A stretch of DNA of 64,000 nt from positions 1-64,000 of the forward strand of contig CAZEHZ010000001.1 of the NCBI GenBank assembly GCA_964512385.1, in the 5' to 3' direction. Shown in pieces: positions 27,342 to 36,120 of the stretch; the first letter of the stretch is position 1; each line of letters opens with the position of its first letter. Under the pieces are notes generated by a model, which ran no database searches, was not told the DNA's origin, and was given only the letters and a program-made list of their open reading frames with translations. The position numbers were made by a program, and so were the translations under genes. Origin of the DNA: CALXXL01 sp964512385 (lineage in GTDB: Bacteria > Verrucomicrobiota > Lentisphaeria > Victivallales > Victivallaceae).

Positions 27342-28079
27342 TTACATATTAAACCTTGGGCCTAAGTATACCTCTTTGGCCTGTTCGTCATTCACCAGAT
27401 AGTCGCTGTTTCCTTCCAACAAAATTTTCCCTTGGCACATAATATACGCCCGATCCACCACGGCCAAGGTTTCACGTACATTATGGTCGGTGATTAAAAT
27501 CCCCAATCCCTTCTTCTGCAACTGTTTAATAATCTCCTGCACATCATTTACCGCAATTGGGTCCACGCCGCTGAACGGTTCATCCAGCAGAATAAACATG
27601 GGATTGGTAACTAATGCGCGGGTAATTTCCAGCCGCCGCCGTTCGCCGCCGGAAAGGGTCATGGCCTTCTGCTTGGCCAGTCTGGTCAACTGCAGTTCGT
27701 CCAGCAGTTGAGTCAGCCGTTCCTTGCGTTCTTTCCTGGAGATGGCCAGCGTCTCTAAGATGGCCATAATATTCTGTTCCACCGTCAATTTACGAAAGAT
27801 AGACGGTTCCTGCGCCAGATACCCCATACCCAGCCGGGCGCGTTGATACATTGGCATATGGGTAATATTCACACCCCGGAAGGTCAATTCGCCGTCATCA
27901 GGCCGAATCAACCCCATAATCATATAGAAGCTGGTAGTTTTACCGGCGCCGTTCGGCCCCAGCAGTCCCACCACTTCGCCGGGCTTAACATAAATGGTGG
28001 CATTATCCACCACGCAACGCCCGTGATAGCTTTTTCGCAGACCGTTGGCCATGCAGAGTATATCTTTATCTTCGTTCAT
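27342..28079 (-). CDS. lptB: LptB, LPS export ABC ATPase
   Basis: ATPase that powers extraction of LPS from the inner membrane through LptFG to the LptC/LptA bridge. 245 residues: Walker A GPNGAGKTT (~39-47), a Q-loop in MGYLAQEPSIFRKLTVEQN (typical LptB wording), signature LSGGERRRLEI, Walker B ILLDEPFSGVDPIAV and H-loop TDHNVRETL. SD GGAGG at 9 nt. A promoter sits in the 91-bp gap before it, and hpf follows. LptF/LptG are not in this window. Confidence 0.94.
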   Translation of the reverse strand: MNEDKDILCMANGLRKSYHGRCVVDNATIYVKPGEVVGLLGPNGAGKTTSFYMIMGLIRPDDGELTFRGVNITHMPMYQRARLGMGYLAQEPSIFRKLTVEQNIMAILETLAISRKERKERLTQLLDELQLTRLAKQKAMTLSGGERRRLEITRALVTNPMFILLDEPFSGVDPIAVNDVQEIIKQLQKKGLGILITDHNVRETLAVVDRAYIMCQGKILLEGNSDYLVNDEQAKEVYLGPRFNM

Positions 28080-28102
28080 AGCTCAATCCTCCATCCATCA
28101 CT

Positions 28103-28130
28103 ACTATAACACATCGTCAAGAACAAGCAA
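28103..28130 (-). promoter_or_regulatory. Internal promoter before lptB-hpf
   Basis: TTGCTT, 16 nt, TATAGT on the minus strand, in the gap between the LptA-like gene and lptB, about 24 nt before the lptB ATG. It would allow lptB-hpf to be made separately from the kds genes. Confidence 0.45.
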
Positions 28131-28170
28131 GCTCAAAATCCGACGAAATGCAAATTTTTTTCGTTTATTT

Positions 28171-30657
28171 TCATATTCCGTCAAAAGAGATGATTTTAAT
28201 TCCTTTGCCTCTGGGTTCGGGGCTGCCGCTGGCTAAATCCACTTCCACTTCATCATTTTCGGTAATTTTCTTACCCTGCCCCAAGAGCGGCCGCACGCCG
28301 TTTACCTTCGGCATCCGGATCAGGCGTTCGCTGACAATATAGTCGGCCTGTTCGCCTCTGGCGGTAAATTCGGTTCCCGACTGGTCTTTGCCGGTAATCA
28401 GCACATTTTCGGTAAAGGACAATTTAGTTAAATTCTTTTTATCGCCGATACTCACCTGATTTGGCACGCTGTTCTGATAATCCGGTTCCAGCATCAGTTC
28501 GGGCGACAAACTTTCCTCGGTAACCGGTGCGGCGATTCCGCCGTCGGCCGTAGGAATTGCATCGCTCAGAAACGCCTGAAAACGACCGGCGGAAATCTGC
28601 GCTCTGGAGTCCATAATCCGCACATTATCCTTAAATTCCACCACATTGTTCCGCATATCAATCACGCCGTGTTCGGCGGTTAAACTGGAGTCTTCCAAAT
28701 CGGCCTTGCCCGCCTCTGAAGTTTGTTCCAGCTGATTCAACCCGTCGGCCAACGCCACGCCGGTGGCTTTTAAACGAATATTATCATCGGCGGTAATTCT
28801 ATCCAGTTCGGTACCGGCCGGGCCTTCAAAAAAGTAGGCGGTTAAGGTATCGCAGTCCAGTGCGCCTCTGGGGTCGCGGCCCTTAACATTGCCGCTGCAC
28901 ACAATGCGTTCCAGAGTTTTATCAAATTTGTCGCCGCCGGCGAGTGCACTTCCGCCCAACTCCGGCAATGTGGTATTTTCGCCTTTAGCGGTTAAGAATA
29001 TCGTCATTTTATCACACTCAACATTAGCCAACGCATCCTGAATATGCACATTTCCGTTTAAAACGCAAATATTACCGGCATAATTCATATCTAAAACATC
29101 ACAAGTCGCCACTGTTGTTGCCACGCCGGAAACGCCGGAGCGGGACTGTTGAATCATCACAATTTTAGCATTTCTGCTGATCAGCAGCCGCTGCGACTTC
29201 TGTTCCAGCACAATTTCCTCGCCCTCCAGCCGGTTTCCGCCTTGACTCACCCACGGTTGATTGCCGGCCAATACGATGGCGCCGGACTCATAGTCATACC
29301 GGACATTTTCCGCTTGACCTTCTTCGCCGTCCTTGCCGTAAAAATTAACGCCGCCCACACATTCAATCACCTCCACCGACTTGTTGGTGCCGGAAAATTC
29401 CATCCCGTTCATACCGGCGATACCGGTTGCCATTTTTCCGGCCTTGGTGCTGGCGGCATCGTCCTTTAACTTTATAATCATTTTATGCGCCAGCAGAGTT
29501 CCTCTGGAGTCATTAATCCGCACATTCCCGAACGCCTCGGCATAATTATCGGGATAACTGAACTGCATATTGTCCGCCAACACCACGGTTTGGCGTAACG
29601 AGCCGTCGACCTCCGGAATCTCCGCCTGAAGCCGGCACGCTCCGGCCGCCGTCAACCGCTGTTTATCCTGTTCCAAAGTAATTTCATCGGCGGAAAGCTC
29701 ATTATTTCCACTGCGAATTGCCGGACGGTTGCCGGACACCACAATTTTTTGAGTTGCAAAATCATACTTGGCATATTCGGCATTAAGCGTCTGCTTATCC
29801 TCCGGTTTATCTCCGGTGGAGCGCACCAGCTTTACATTGCCCAAACACTCCAGCGACTCTACGCCGGAGACTCCGGCGGCCTGCGGAGACAATATACTTT
29901 TATTATTATCCGCCTCATTTTCCGGTTCCTGCTCATTTGCGCCGCCTAAAACAATAATCACCTTATCGGTAAAAATCTCAGCATTTCCGTCGCGCATTTT
30001 CACATTACCAAGCAGTTCAATGCGTTTTTTCCCAAAATCCACCACCATGGTATCGGCCCACACATCCGCCGACCGGTTAAGTTCCGGATTGGCGGCGGCT
30101 TTCAGCGGTGAATTGGTGGCAATGCACTCTTCAAACTCACTGCCGCCGAACCGCAGCCGGATATGCACATTCTGTTTAATGCTGATTTCCCTGGTTTCAT
30201 AATTAGCCACAAATCCCACTCCGTCAATGTCCATTAACGGAGTCCGCACCTGAACAATTTCGGCGCCTTCGGCGGATTTCTTATTTGTATCCAACGCAAC
30301 CTTATCGGTAAAAATCACCCCTTCACTGCCCCGGCGTTTAACCCAGAACCGTATTACATCGGCAATTGGAGCGGCAATCGTATAGATATCGCCGGTATCC
30401 ACCATAATATCATCCACATCCACGCCGCTTCTAATCATATCGATAGTGGCCAACTCGCCGTTGAGTGCAGTTCCGGCGTTATTCAATTTCTGTGCCGACA
30501 CCATAAATCGCACTTCGCCGTTGTTATAAAGCGGCATCCGCACATTCTGCGCCGACAAATTACCGAATTCAGCCCCTAATTGAGCCTGAACCGTACTTAC
30601 GCCCGCTCCGCACAGCCATGCCGTCAGCAGGCAGATTTTTATCATTCTGCATTTCAC
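28171..30657 (-). CDS. Giant LptA/OstA-like periplasmic protein with about eight modules
   Basis: An 828-residue secreted protein in the place of lptC-lptA. Signal peptide ends at about residue 25 (STVQAQ). The rest repeats a beta-jellyroll-like unit of the OstA/LptA type, each with a 'GNV(R/K)xxD' turn followed by 'xxxADxxxx'. Examples are LLGNVKMRDGNAEIFTD, CLGNVKLVRS, AFGNVRINDSRGTLLAHK, LNGNVHIQD, CSGNVKGRDPRGALDCD, FKDNVRIMDSRAQISAG, FTENVLITGKDQSG, and CVGGVNFYGKDG as a variant. Normal LptA is ~185 residues. GTG start overlaps the kdsC stop (GTGA); ATG 30645 is an alternative. Probably the LPS bridge, but an intramolecular bridge is inference. Confidence 0.82.
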   Translation of the reverse strand: MKCRMIKICLLTAWLCGAGVSTVQAQLGAEFGNLSAQNVRMPLYNNGEVRFMVSAQKLNNAGTALNGELATIDMIRSGVDVDDIMVDTGDIYTIAAPIADVIRFWVKRRGSEGVIFTDKVALDTNKKSAEGAEIVQVRTPLMDIDGVGFVANYETREISIKQNVHIRLRFGGSEFEECIATNSPLKAAANPELNRSADVWADTMVVDFGKKRIELLGNVKMRDGNAEIFTDKVIIVLGGANEQEPENEADNNKSILSPQAAGVSGVESLECLGNVKLVRSTGDKPEDKQTLNAEYAKYDFATQKIVVSGNRPAIRSGNNELSADEITLEQDKQRLTAAGACRLQAEIPEVDGSLRQTVVLADNMQFSYPDNYAEAFGNVRINDSRGTLLAHKMIIKLKDDAASTKAGKMATGIAGMNGMEFSGTNKSVEVIECVGGVNFYGKDGEEGQAENVRYDYESGAIVLAGNQPWVSQGGNRLEGEEIVLEQKSQRLLISRNAKIVMIQQSRSGVSGVATTVATCDVLDMNYAGNICVLNGNVHIQDALANVECDKMTIFLTAKGENTTLPELGGSALAGGDKFDKTLERIVCSGNVKGRDPRGALDCDTLTAYFFEGPAGTELDRITADDNIRLKATGVALADGLNQLEQTSEAGKADLEDSSLTAEHGVIDMRNNVVEFKDNVRIMDSRAQISAGRFQAFLSDAIPTADGGIAAPVTEESLSPELMLEPDYQNSVPNQVSIGDKKNLTKLSFTENVLITGKDQSGTEFTARGEQADYIVSERLIRMPKVNGVRPLLGQGKKITENDEVEVDLASGSPEPRGKGIKIISFDGI

Positions 30658-31178
30658 TTGATATACCGTTCCATAAGTTCATCCCACCGATTCTGTTGCT
30701 TCAGCAGTATTTCAATCGCTTCTCTAACGGCGCCGCATCCGCCCGGCACACAAGTCCGATAGTGAATAAAATTATCCAGATATTCCGGAGCATCGCCCAC
30801 GCAAACCGCTAATCCGGCGCGTAAAAACGGTGGAATATCCACTACATCGTCGCCGATATACATAACTTCGGCGGCATTAAGATTTTGTTCCAGCAGTAAT
30901 TTTTCAAAACCGGCAAGTTTATCCAATTCGCCTTCATACACAAAGTCCAGCTTCAGTTCCGCCGCCCGCCGCCGATTAGCCGACGAACTGCGGCCGGACA
31001 AAATTCCCACCTTAATTCCGGCTCGTCTGGCCATAACAATGCCATGCCCGTCGCGTACATTAAAGAACTTGACTTCCTCATCCTGCCCCATACCGTACCC
31101 GATGCGGCCGTCGGTCAACACGCCGTCGATGTCCAGCACCACCGCGCGAATATTCTTACAGCGTTCCAACATACTCAT
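30654..31178 (-). CDS. kdsC: KdsC, Kdo-8-phosphate phosphatase
   Basis: HAD-superfamily tetrameric phosphatase that converts Kdo 8-phosphate to Kdo. 174 residues, C0 type without a cap domain. Motif I is LDIDGVLTDGRI (nucleophile Asp16, acid/base Asp18), the motif II Ser/Thr lies in GILSGRSSSANRRRAAEL, motif III-IV is YIGDDVVDIPPFLRAG. It overlaps kdsA by up to 23 bp and ends on the start of the LptA-like gene, placing Kdo release directly before LPS transport genes. Confidence 0.92.
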   Translation of the reverse strand: MSMLERCKNIRAVVLDIDGVLTDGRIGYGMGQDEEVKFFNVRDGHGIVMARRAGIKVGILSGRSSSANRRRAAELKLDFVYEGELDKLAGFEKLLLEQNLNAAEVMYIGDDVVDIPPFLRAGLAVCVGDAPEYLDNFIHYRTCVPGGCGAVREAIEILLKQQNRWDELMERYIK

Positions 31179-31974
31179 AAATCGCCTTAACCTCTTTAAT
31201 CACCTGATACGCCTGTTCAAAGCTCAAAGAATTCGGCCCGTCAGACAACGCTTTATCCGGATTCGGATGCACCTCAATAAACAACGCATCCAGCCCTACG
31301 GCGGCGGCGGCTCTGGCCAGCGGCGCCACAAACTCCCGCTGTCCGCCGGAGCAACTGCCGTTCCCGCCCGGCAACTGTACCGAGTGCGTGGCGTCAAACA
31401 CCACCGGCACCCCGAATTTCTTCATAATCGCCAAACTGCGCATATCTACCACCAGATTATGATAGCCGAAAGTGGTTCCCCGTTCGGTAACCATTACCCG
31501 GTTATTACCGGCGGCGAGCACTTTTTCAATAGCGCCCTGCATATCTTCCGGCGCCATAAATTGACCTTTTTTGATATTAACCGCGCGTCCGCTGGCACCG
31601 GCGGCATGAAGCAGATCGGTTTGGCGGCATAAGAACGCCGGAATCTGTAAAATATCCGCCACCTGAGCGGTATCATGTACATCGGCCACTTCGTGAATAT
31701 CGGTAACAATCGGCACATTGAGTTCATTTTTAACCTCCTGCAGCATAACCAGTCCGGCCATGCGTCCGGGGCCGCGTTCGGTATTGCCGCTGGAGCGGTT
31801 GGCCTTGTCATACGAGGCCTTAAACACGTAATTAACATCAAGTTCGGAACAGATTCGTTTCAGATACCGCCCGGTCTCCATGCATATTTCCAAACTTTCC
31901 GCCATGCACGGCCCGGCCAGAACGGTCAACTTACCATTTCCCACAATCACATTATCATTAATTTTCAACTGCAT
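31156..31974 (-). CDS. kdsA: KdsA, Kdo-8-phosphate synthase, metal-dependent type
   Basis: Condenses phosphoenolpyruvate with arabinose 5-phosphate to give Kdo 8-phosphate. 272 residues of TIM-barrel: VLAGPCMAES with Cys23, FKASYDKANRSS, PVVFDATHSVQLPGG, EVHPNPDKALSDGPNSL. The Cys in AGPC marks the metal-dependent class II enzymes; class I enzymes such as E. coli's have Asn there. SD GAGGTG at 6 nt lies within the end of kdsB (overlap 10 bp). Confidence 0.94.
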   Translation of the reverse strand: MQLKINDNVIVGNGKLTVLAGPCMAESLEICMETGRYLKRICSELDVNYVFKASYDKANRSSGNTERGPGRMAGLVMLQEVKNELNVPIVTDIHEVADVHDTAQVADILQIPAFLCRQTDLLHAAGASGRAVNIKKGQFMAPEDMQGAIEKVLAAGNNRVMVTERGTTFGYHNLVVDMRSLAIMKKFGVPVVFDATHSVQLPGGNGSCSGGQREFVAPLARAAAAVGLDALFIEVHPNPDKALSDGPNSLSFEQAYQVIKEVKAIYEYVGTL

Positions 31975-32702
31975 TTTTCACCTCGCATTTTCAATTCGGC
32001 CCGTTTCAAATCTTCCGGAGTATCCACGCCGACGCTCTCCAACCCGTTCACCACCAAAACTTGAATACCGATGCCGTTTTCCATAGCGCGCAACTGTTCA
32101 AGTTTTTCGCAATTCTCCAGTCTTCCGCCGGGCAGATTAACGAATTTCTCTAAAGTTTTGCGGCGATACGCATAAATTCCCCAATGTAAATATACCGGAG
32201 TATCATCGCCGCCGTCTCTTAAATAAGGAATCAGCGAGCGGCTGAAATACATGGCCCGCATATTAGCATCAAACACCACCTTTACCTTATTCGGGTCTTT
32301 CATCGTTTCCCGATCGGCCGGTACCGCCACCGTAGCCATCTCATATTCCGGGTGTGCCAGCATCAATTCCGCCAACCGGGCAATTACCGACGACGGCAAC
32401 AACGGCTCATCGCCCTGTACATTAATAATAACATCGCAATCGGTATTGGCCACCGCCTCATAAATGCGGTCGGTACCGGAGTTATGGTGAATCGAGGTCA
32501 TTACGGCATTGCCGCCGAACTTTTCCACCGCCTCGATTACTTTCTGGTCATCGGCGGCGATTAAAACCTCAGCAACCTTGGCCTCCAGCGCCCGTTCATA
32601 AACGTGCTGAATCATCGGTTTGCCGAGCAAATCCGCCAACACTTTTCCGGGGAAGCGACTGCTTGCATAACGTGCCGGAATCACGCAAATTACTTTATCC
32701 AT
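31965..32702 (-). CDS. kdsB: KdsB, CMP-Kdo synthetase
   Basis: Activates Kdo with CTP for transfer to lipid A. 245 residues: CVIPARYASSRFPGKVLADLLGKPM, the glycine/arginine-rich CTP loop; VEKFGGNAVMTSIHHNSGTDRI; IINVQGDEPLLP; HWGIYAYRRKTL; and LEQLRAMENG. These are standard for the family. GAAAGG about 7 nt upstream. It lies five bases after the heptose kinase gene and overlaps kdsA. Confidence 0.95.
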   Translation of the reverse strand: MDKVICVIPARYASSRFPGKVLADLLGKPMIQHVYERALEAKVAEVLIAADDQKVIEAVEKFGGNAVMTSIHHNSGTDRIYEAVANTDCDVIINVQGDEPLLPSSVIARLAELMLAHPEYEMATVAVPADRETMKDPNKVKVVFDANMRAMYFSRSLIPYLRDGGDDTPVYLHWGIYAYRRKTLEKFVNLPGGRLENCEKLEQLRAMENGIGIQVLVVNGLESVGVDTPEDLKRAELKMRGEKCS

Positions 32703-32707
32703 TTTAT

Positions 32708-33721
32708 TTATGGCCTTTCATCTTCAAATGCCTGTAAAAGTTCATCTTTCCCCACGGTTACAGTGCCGACTTTTCCCACCACCACTCCGGCGGCATAATT
32801 GGCGACCAAAGCCGCTTCCTCCGGCGTTGCCCCGGCACATAATGCCAAAGTATAAGTCCCGATAACGGTATCACCGGCGCCGGAAACATCAAACACCTCT
32901 CTGGCCTTGGTGGGAATCACCACCACCGGCTGCCCAAGGCGGAATAACGCCATCCCTTGAGCGGCCAAACTCACCAACAGCTGTTCAACATTCCAGGTTT
33001 TCTGAATCTGTTCCGCCACCTGAAGCAAGGCCTCATCGTCCTGCACCCGTCCGGCCGGCGATGTGTTTTTCCGGCCGCACATGGCAAACGCCTCTCCCCG
33101 ATTTGGCTTCATGATGGTAATTCCGCTGACCGGAGCAATATTCCCCGGTTTCGGATCCAAAGCGGTAATAACCCCGGCCTCCTGCGCCACTTTAACCAGA
33201 CTATCCACCAGTCCGGAACTAAGTACGCCTTTGGCATAGTCCTCAAAAATCACGGCATCCACTAAATGGTGCTTAATATCGTTAGACAATTTATCGAACA
33301 AAACGGACCGGATTTCATCATTTAAATCAAAAGTATCTTCATGGTCAATACGCAGTAGTTGCTGACCGCCGGCCAGAATGCGTTGTTTCCGGGTGGTTCT
33401 GCGTTGATTATCCGGCAGCACATTACGGCAATCGATACGATATCCGGCCAGCATTTCGCGCACCATATTGCCGTCGGAGTCATTACCCAGCACGCCGTAG
33501 GCGCAGGCACTGCCGCCCAGTGTAACGATATTGCGCATAACATTGGCGGCACCGCCCAAACAGCAGCTCTCTTTTTCGGCATTCACCACCGGCACCGGAG
33601 CTTCCGGCGAGATGCGTTGAGCATTACCCCACACATAAGCGTCCAGCATTAAATCCCCGATTACGGCCACTTTTTTCCCGGCAAAAGCGGCAACCACATT
33701 CTGTAAATTATGAATATCCAT
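32708..33721 (-). CDS. hldA: Heptose 7-phosphate kinase (HldA/RfaE1)
   Basis: PfkB-fold kinase that phosphorylates D-glycero-D-manno-heptose 7-phosphate at C1, on the way to ADP-heptose for the LPS inner core. 337 residues. Landmarks are AVIGDLMLDAYVWGNAQRISPEAPVPV (RfaE domain I), LGGAANVMRNIVTLGG, the GVIT-ALDPKPGN region, and SGAGDTVIGTYTLALCAG carrying the catalytic Asp. The nucleotidyltransferase domain (HldC) is not fused, so ADP-heptose formation needs a separate gene outside this window. Confidence 0.92.
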   Translation of the reverse strand: MDIHNLQNVVAAFAGKKVAVIGDLMLDAYVWGNAQRISPEAPVPVVNAEKESCCLGGAANVMRNIVTLGGSACAYGVLGNDSDGNMVREMLAGYRIDCRNVLPDNQRRTTRKQRILAGGQQLLRIDHEDTFDLNDEIRSVLFDKLSNDIKHHLVDAVIFEDYAKGVLSSGLVDSLVKVAQEAGVITALDPKPGNIAPVSGITIMKPNRGEAFAMCGRKNTSPAGRVQDDEALLQVAEQIQKTWNVEQLLVSLAAQGMALFRLGQPVVVIPTKAREVFDVSGAGDTVIGTYTLALCAGATPEEAALVANYAAGVVVGKVGTVTVGKDELLQAFEDERP

Positions 33722-33722
33722 T

Positions 33723-34190
33723 TTATTTCAGCTTACCTTCGGCAATAGCATTTATAGTTTTTTCAACATCTATCTCTTTCGCTTCAGTAACCACGCCGCC
33801 CTGAGTCAGCCGGCCGGCCTGAAGTTCGAGTTCCCGCAATGTATCCCCCAGCATTTTAACCTGTTCACCGGTCAAATGTTTACTATTGTCATTGGCATTC
33901 ATGTAGATTGCCAGTGCATCCATTTCGGCCAACAGCATATTAGCCTCCAGCGTCACATTGGGATTGGTGGCGGCCTTAATAATGGCTCTGAATCGCTTAC
34001 GCACCCCATCGAATCGGCTTACGGTACGAATCCGGATAATTCTTTCCGCAAACAAATTGTCATTGTGCATCTGCATAGGAATCCATATTGCCACCATCAC
34101 CTCAACAGCCACAATGCCAAAAAACAACGCCACGGCCAAAAACGCCACATAGTCGCGTTTAAATCTTGCCGTCATCATATCTCTTCGCAC
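33723..34190 (-). CDS. Small membrane protein of unknown function
   Basis: A 155-residue protein with an N-terminal transmembrane helix (about residues 13-34) and a helical, charged periplasmic or cytoplasmic domain (VTLEANMLLAEMDALAIYMNAN, MLGDTLRELELQAGRL). GTG at 34190 is preferred: AGGAGG lies 7 nt before it, while the nearby ATGs are too far. It is two bases from hldA, in the LPS operon. I looked for LptC and reject it: LptC is beta-rich after its TM, and this protein is not. Confidence 0.75.
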   Translation of the reverse strand: MRRDMMTARFKRDYVAFLAVALFFGIVAVEVMVAIWIPMQMHNDNLFAERIIRIRTVSRFDGVRKRFRAIIKAATNPNVTLEANMLLAEMDALAIYMNANDNSKHLTGEQVKMLGDTLRELELQAGRLTQGGVVTEAKEIDVEKTINAIAEGKLK

Positions 34191-34207
34191 AATACCGCCT
34201 CCTGTTT

Positions 34208-36079
34208 TTATCGTCTAATGGTGCGATACGCCTGCGGCACCAAATATTTAATAATCGCTGCCGCCGGCAATGCGAAAATCATCCCGGTAATACCGGCAAA
34301 ATAACCGCCCAGCAACACCACAATAATCGTTTCCAGCGTAGTCAAGCCCAACGCTTCGCCAATCACCGCCGGATAGAGAAAAAACTGTTCTACAATACCG
34401 TTTTCGATCAGATAAACGGTAAGAATTCCGGCGATTTGGAGTCCGCTCACCGAGTCGCCGCCTAACGCCAGCGTCACCAGAACGGTCAGCAGTGCGCTGA
34501 CAATCGGGCCGATGTACGGCAACAACAGTCCACACCCGGCAATAAAGCCTAAAATCAGCGCATACGGCACATCCAGCAGAACAAAAAAGCTGGAATAGAC
34601 AATAAAATCGATGGAAATTAAAATCAGATAGCCGCGTAACCAAGCCTTCAATTTATAAACTACGCCGCCGATAATGCGTTCGCCCTCCAGCAGGGTATCT
34701 TCACTGGCTTCGGGCAGCCACCGGCCGTTGAAAATCGTGCGCACCAGATAATTGCCGAAACTCAATCCCTTGCCGTGTTCGTCGGTATTCAACGCCACCG
34801 TCTTCAGGAACAGCGAGAAAAAGAACACGGTCAACAGCACATCCAGTAAAATCCCGGAAAACCACGACAGCATCCCCAGTGAAAACTGTAAAATACCGCC
34901 GGATTTCTGCAATAAAGTAGAAAAAAACTTCTGTTGTGCCTCCGGGTCATTTAAAGTTTTAGAAATTTCGTCCACGCCCCACGCCACCAGCGGAATATTT
35001 TGAAACTTGGCCTTAACATCATCCAAATCCCGTCTTAAATCGCTGATAAAATTCTCTTCCGCCGTCCGTTCCGGTGGTGGAATCACTTCGCCGGGCATCA
35101 GACTGCCATTGATATCATCGGCCATCACCTTACCGTCCTGCGTCAATTCGCTCTGTTTGCGGTCTTCCGCCCAGTTCCGCACCGTACTGCGCAAGCTGTT
35201 CACATAAGACACGCCGCCGCCCACCGCCAAGGTGCCGGCCAGCAGTAAAATCAACATCATTCCCGCCACGCTGATGGTGCAGGCCCGCCCCACCAGCATA
35301 TTCCGGTGCAGCATCTCCGGAGTGGACAAATCGGCGGGTTCGCCGGAGTCATTACCCACAAACCGTTTTATTCTGCCGACCACCATACTGGTAATTTTGC
35401 CGCCCCGCTTACCCTCGCCCGCTTTAAACGGATGTTGTTTCAAGAGTTTGCGTTCCACCATTTTCTCAATCGGCAGACACAGATAGGCTAAAATAAGCCC
35501 AAAGATAACCGATCTTAATAATGTAGCGGTCAGAATAAACACTAAAAGCACAATTAAAGCCACGGCCAATCCGGTTCCGGACCGCACCAGCTTCAACCGC
35601 CGTTCACTTTCGGCCACCTCCCGCTGTTCCATGCCGTTAAACATCCCGTCAGGAATCTCCAACGCTTCGGCCAGTTCAGCAATCTGACTGCGGTGTTCCT
35701 CATCATAACTTCCGGCGGCTAAAGACAACCGCACCAGTCCGCTCACGGTCTGCCGCCGTTGAACCTCGCCCAAAGGCAAGAGATACATTGCGGCTTCCGG
35801 CGGAGCCATGGGTTCACAAAGCCGCAGATGATCGGCTAATTTTCCGGCGTCGGCCTCCGGGTGCTGATCGGCAATAAATTCATTAAAAGCGGTAACTGAC
35901 CGTTCAGAAATCTTATCATTCACCGTCAACGCCCATTTCAGCAGGGCAATTAGCGAACGGTCTCTTTTGCTTAACTGGTCGGCGTCGGCGGCCTCAAACG
36001 GCAAAAATGCGGCAAAGCGGGCAAGTGTCTGGCGCAACGGCTGATTAAAATAATTTTTTACCCGTTCAAAACTAAACAT
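34208..36079 (-). CDS. AI-2E/PerM-family transporter with N-terminal TerB-like domain
   Basis: A 623-residue polytopic protein. Residues ~1-150 form a soluble helical domain with SKRDRSLIALLKWALTVNDKISERSV and SLAAGSYDEEHRSQIAELAEALEIP, a pattern like TerB/tellurite-resistance helical domains. The C-terminal ~250 residues are PerM-like: FIAGCGLLLPYIGPIVSALLTV, GIVEQFFLYPAVIGEALGLTTLETIIVVLLGGYFAG, and FALPAAAIIKYL. Members export signals, or Na+/H+, or are uncharacterised. Start is ATG 36079 with GGAG/AGGG upstream. Likely the head of the LPS operon. Confidence 0.82.
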   Translation of the reverse strand: MFSFERVKNYFNQPLRQTLARFAAFLPFEAADADQLSKRDRSLIALLKWALTVNDKISERSVTAFNEFIADQHPEADAGKLADHLRLCEPMAPPEAAMYLLPLGEVQRRQTVSGLVRLSLAAGSYDEEHRSQIAELAEALEIPDGMFNGMEQREVAESERRLKLVRSGTGLAVALIVLLVFILTATLLRSVIFGLILAYLCLPIEKMVERKLLKQHPFKAGEGKRGGKITSMVVGRIKRFVGNDSGEPADLSTPEMLHRNMLVGRACTISVAGMMLILLLAGTLAVGGGVSYVNSLRSTVRNWAEDRKQSELTQDGKVMADDINGSLMPGEVIPPPERTAEENFISDLRRDLDDVKAKFQNIPLVAWGVDEISKTLNDPEAQQKFFSTLLQKSGGILQFSLGMLSWFSGILLDVLLTVFFFSLFLKTVALNTDEHGKGLSFGNYLVRTIFNGRWLPEASEDTLLEGERIIGGVVYKLKAWLRGYLILISIDFIVYSSFFVLLDVPYALILGFIAGCGLLLPYIGPIVSALLTVLVTLALGGDSVSGLQIAGILTVYLIENGIVEQFFLYPAVIGEALGLTTLETIIVVLLGGYFAGITGMIFALPAAAIIKYLVPQAYRTIRR

Positions 36080-36120
36080 TTACCCTACTCCCGCATTTTT
36101 TGTCTGTTTGCAAAAAGCGA

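Noticed and set aside
33723..34190. LptC as the identity of the 155-residue membrane protein
   Set aside because: Beyond its N-terminal TM it is helical, with none of the beta-strand pattern of LptC.
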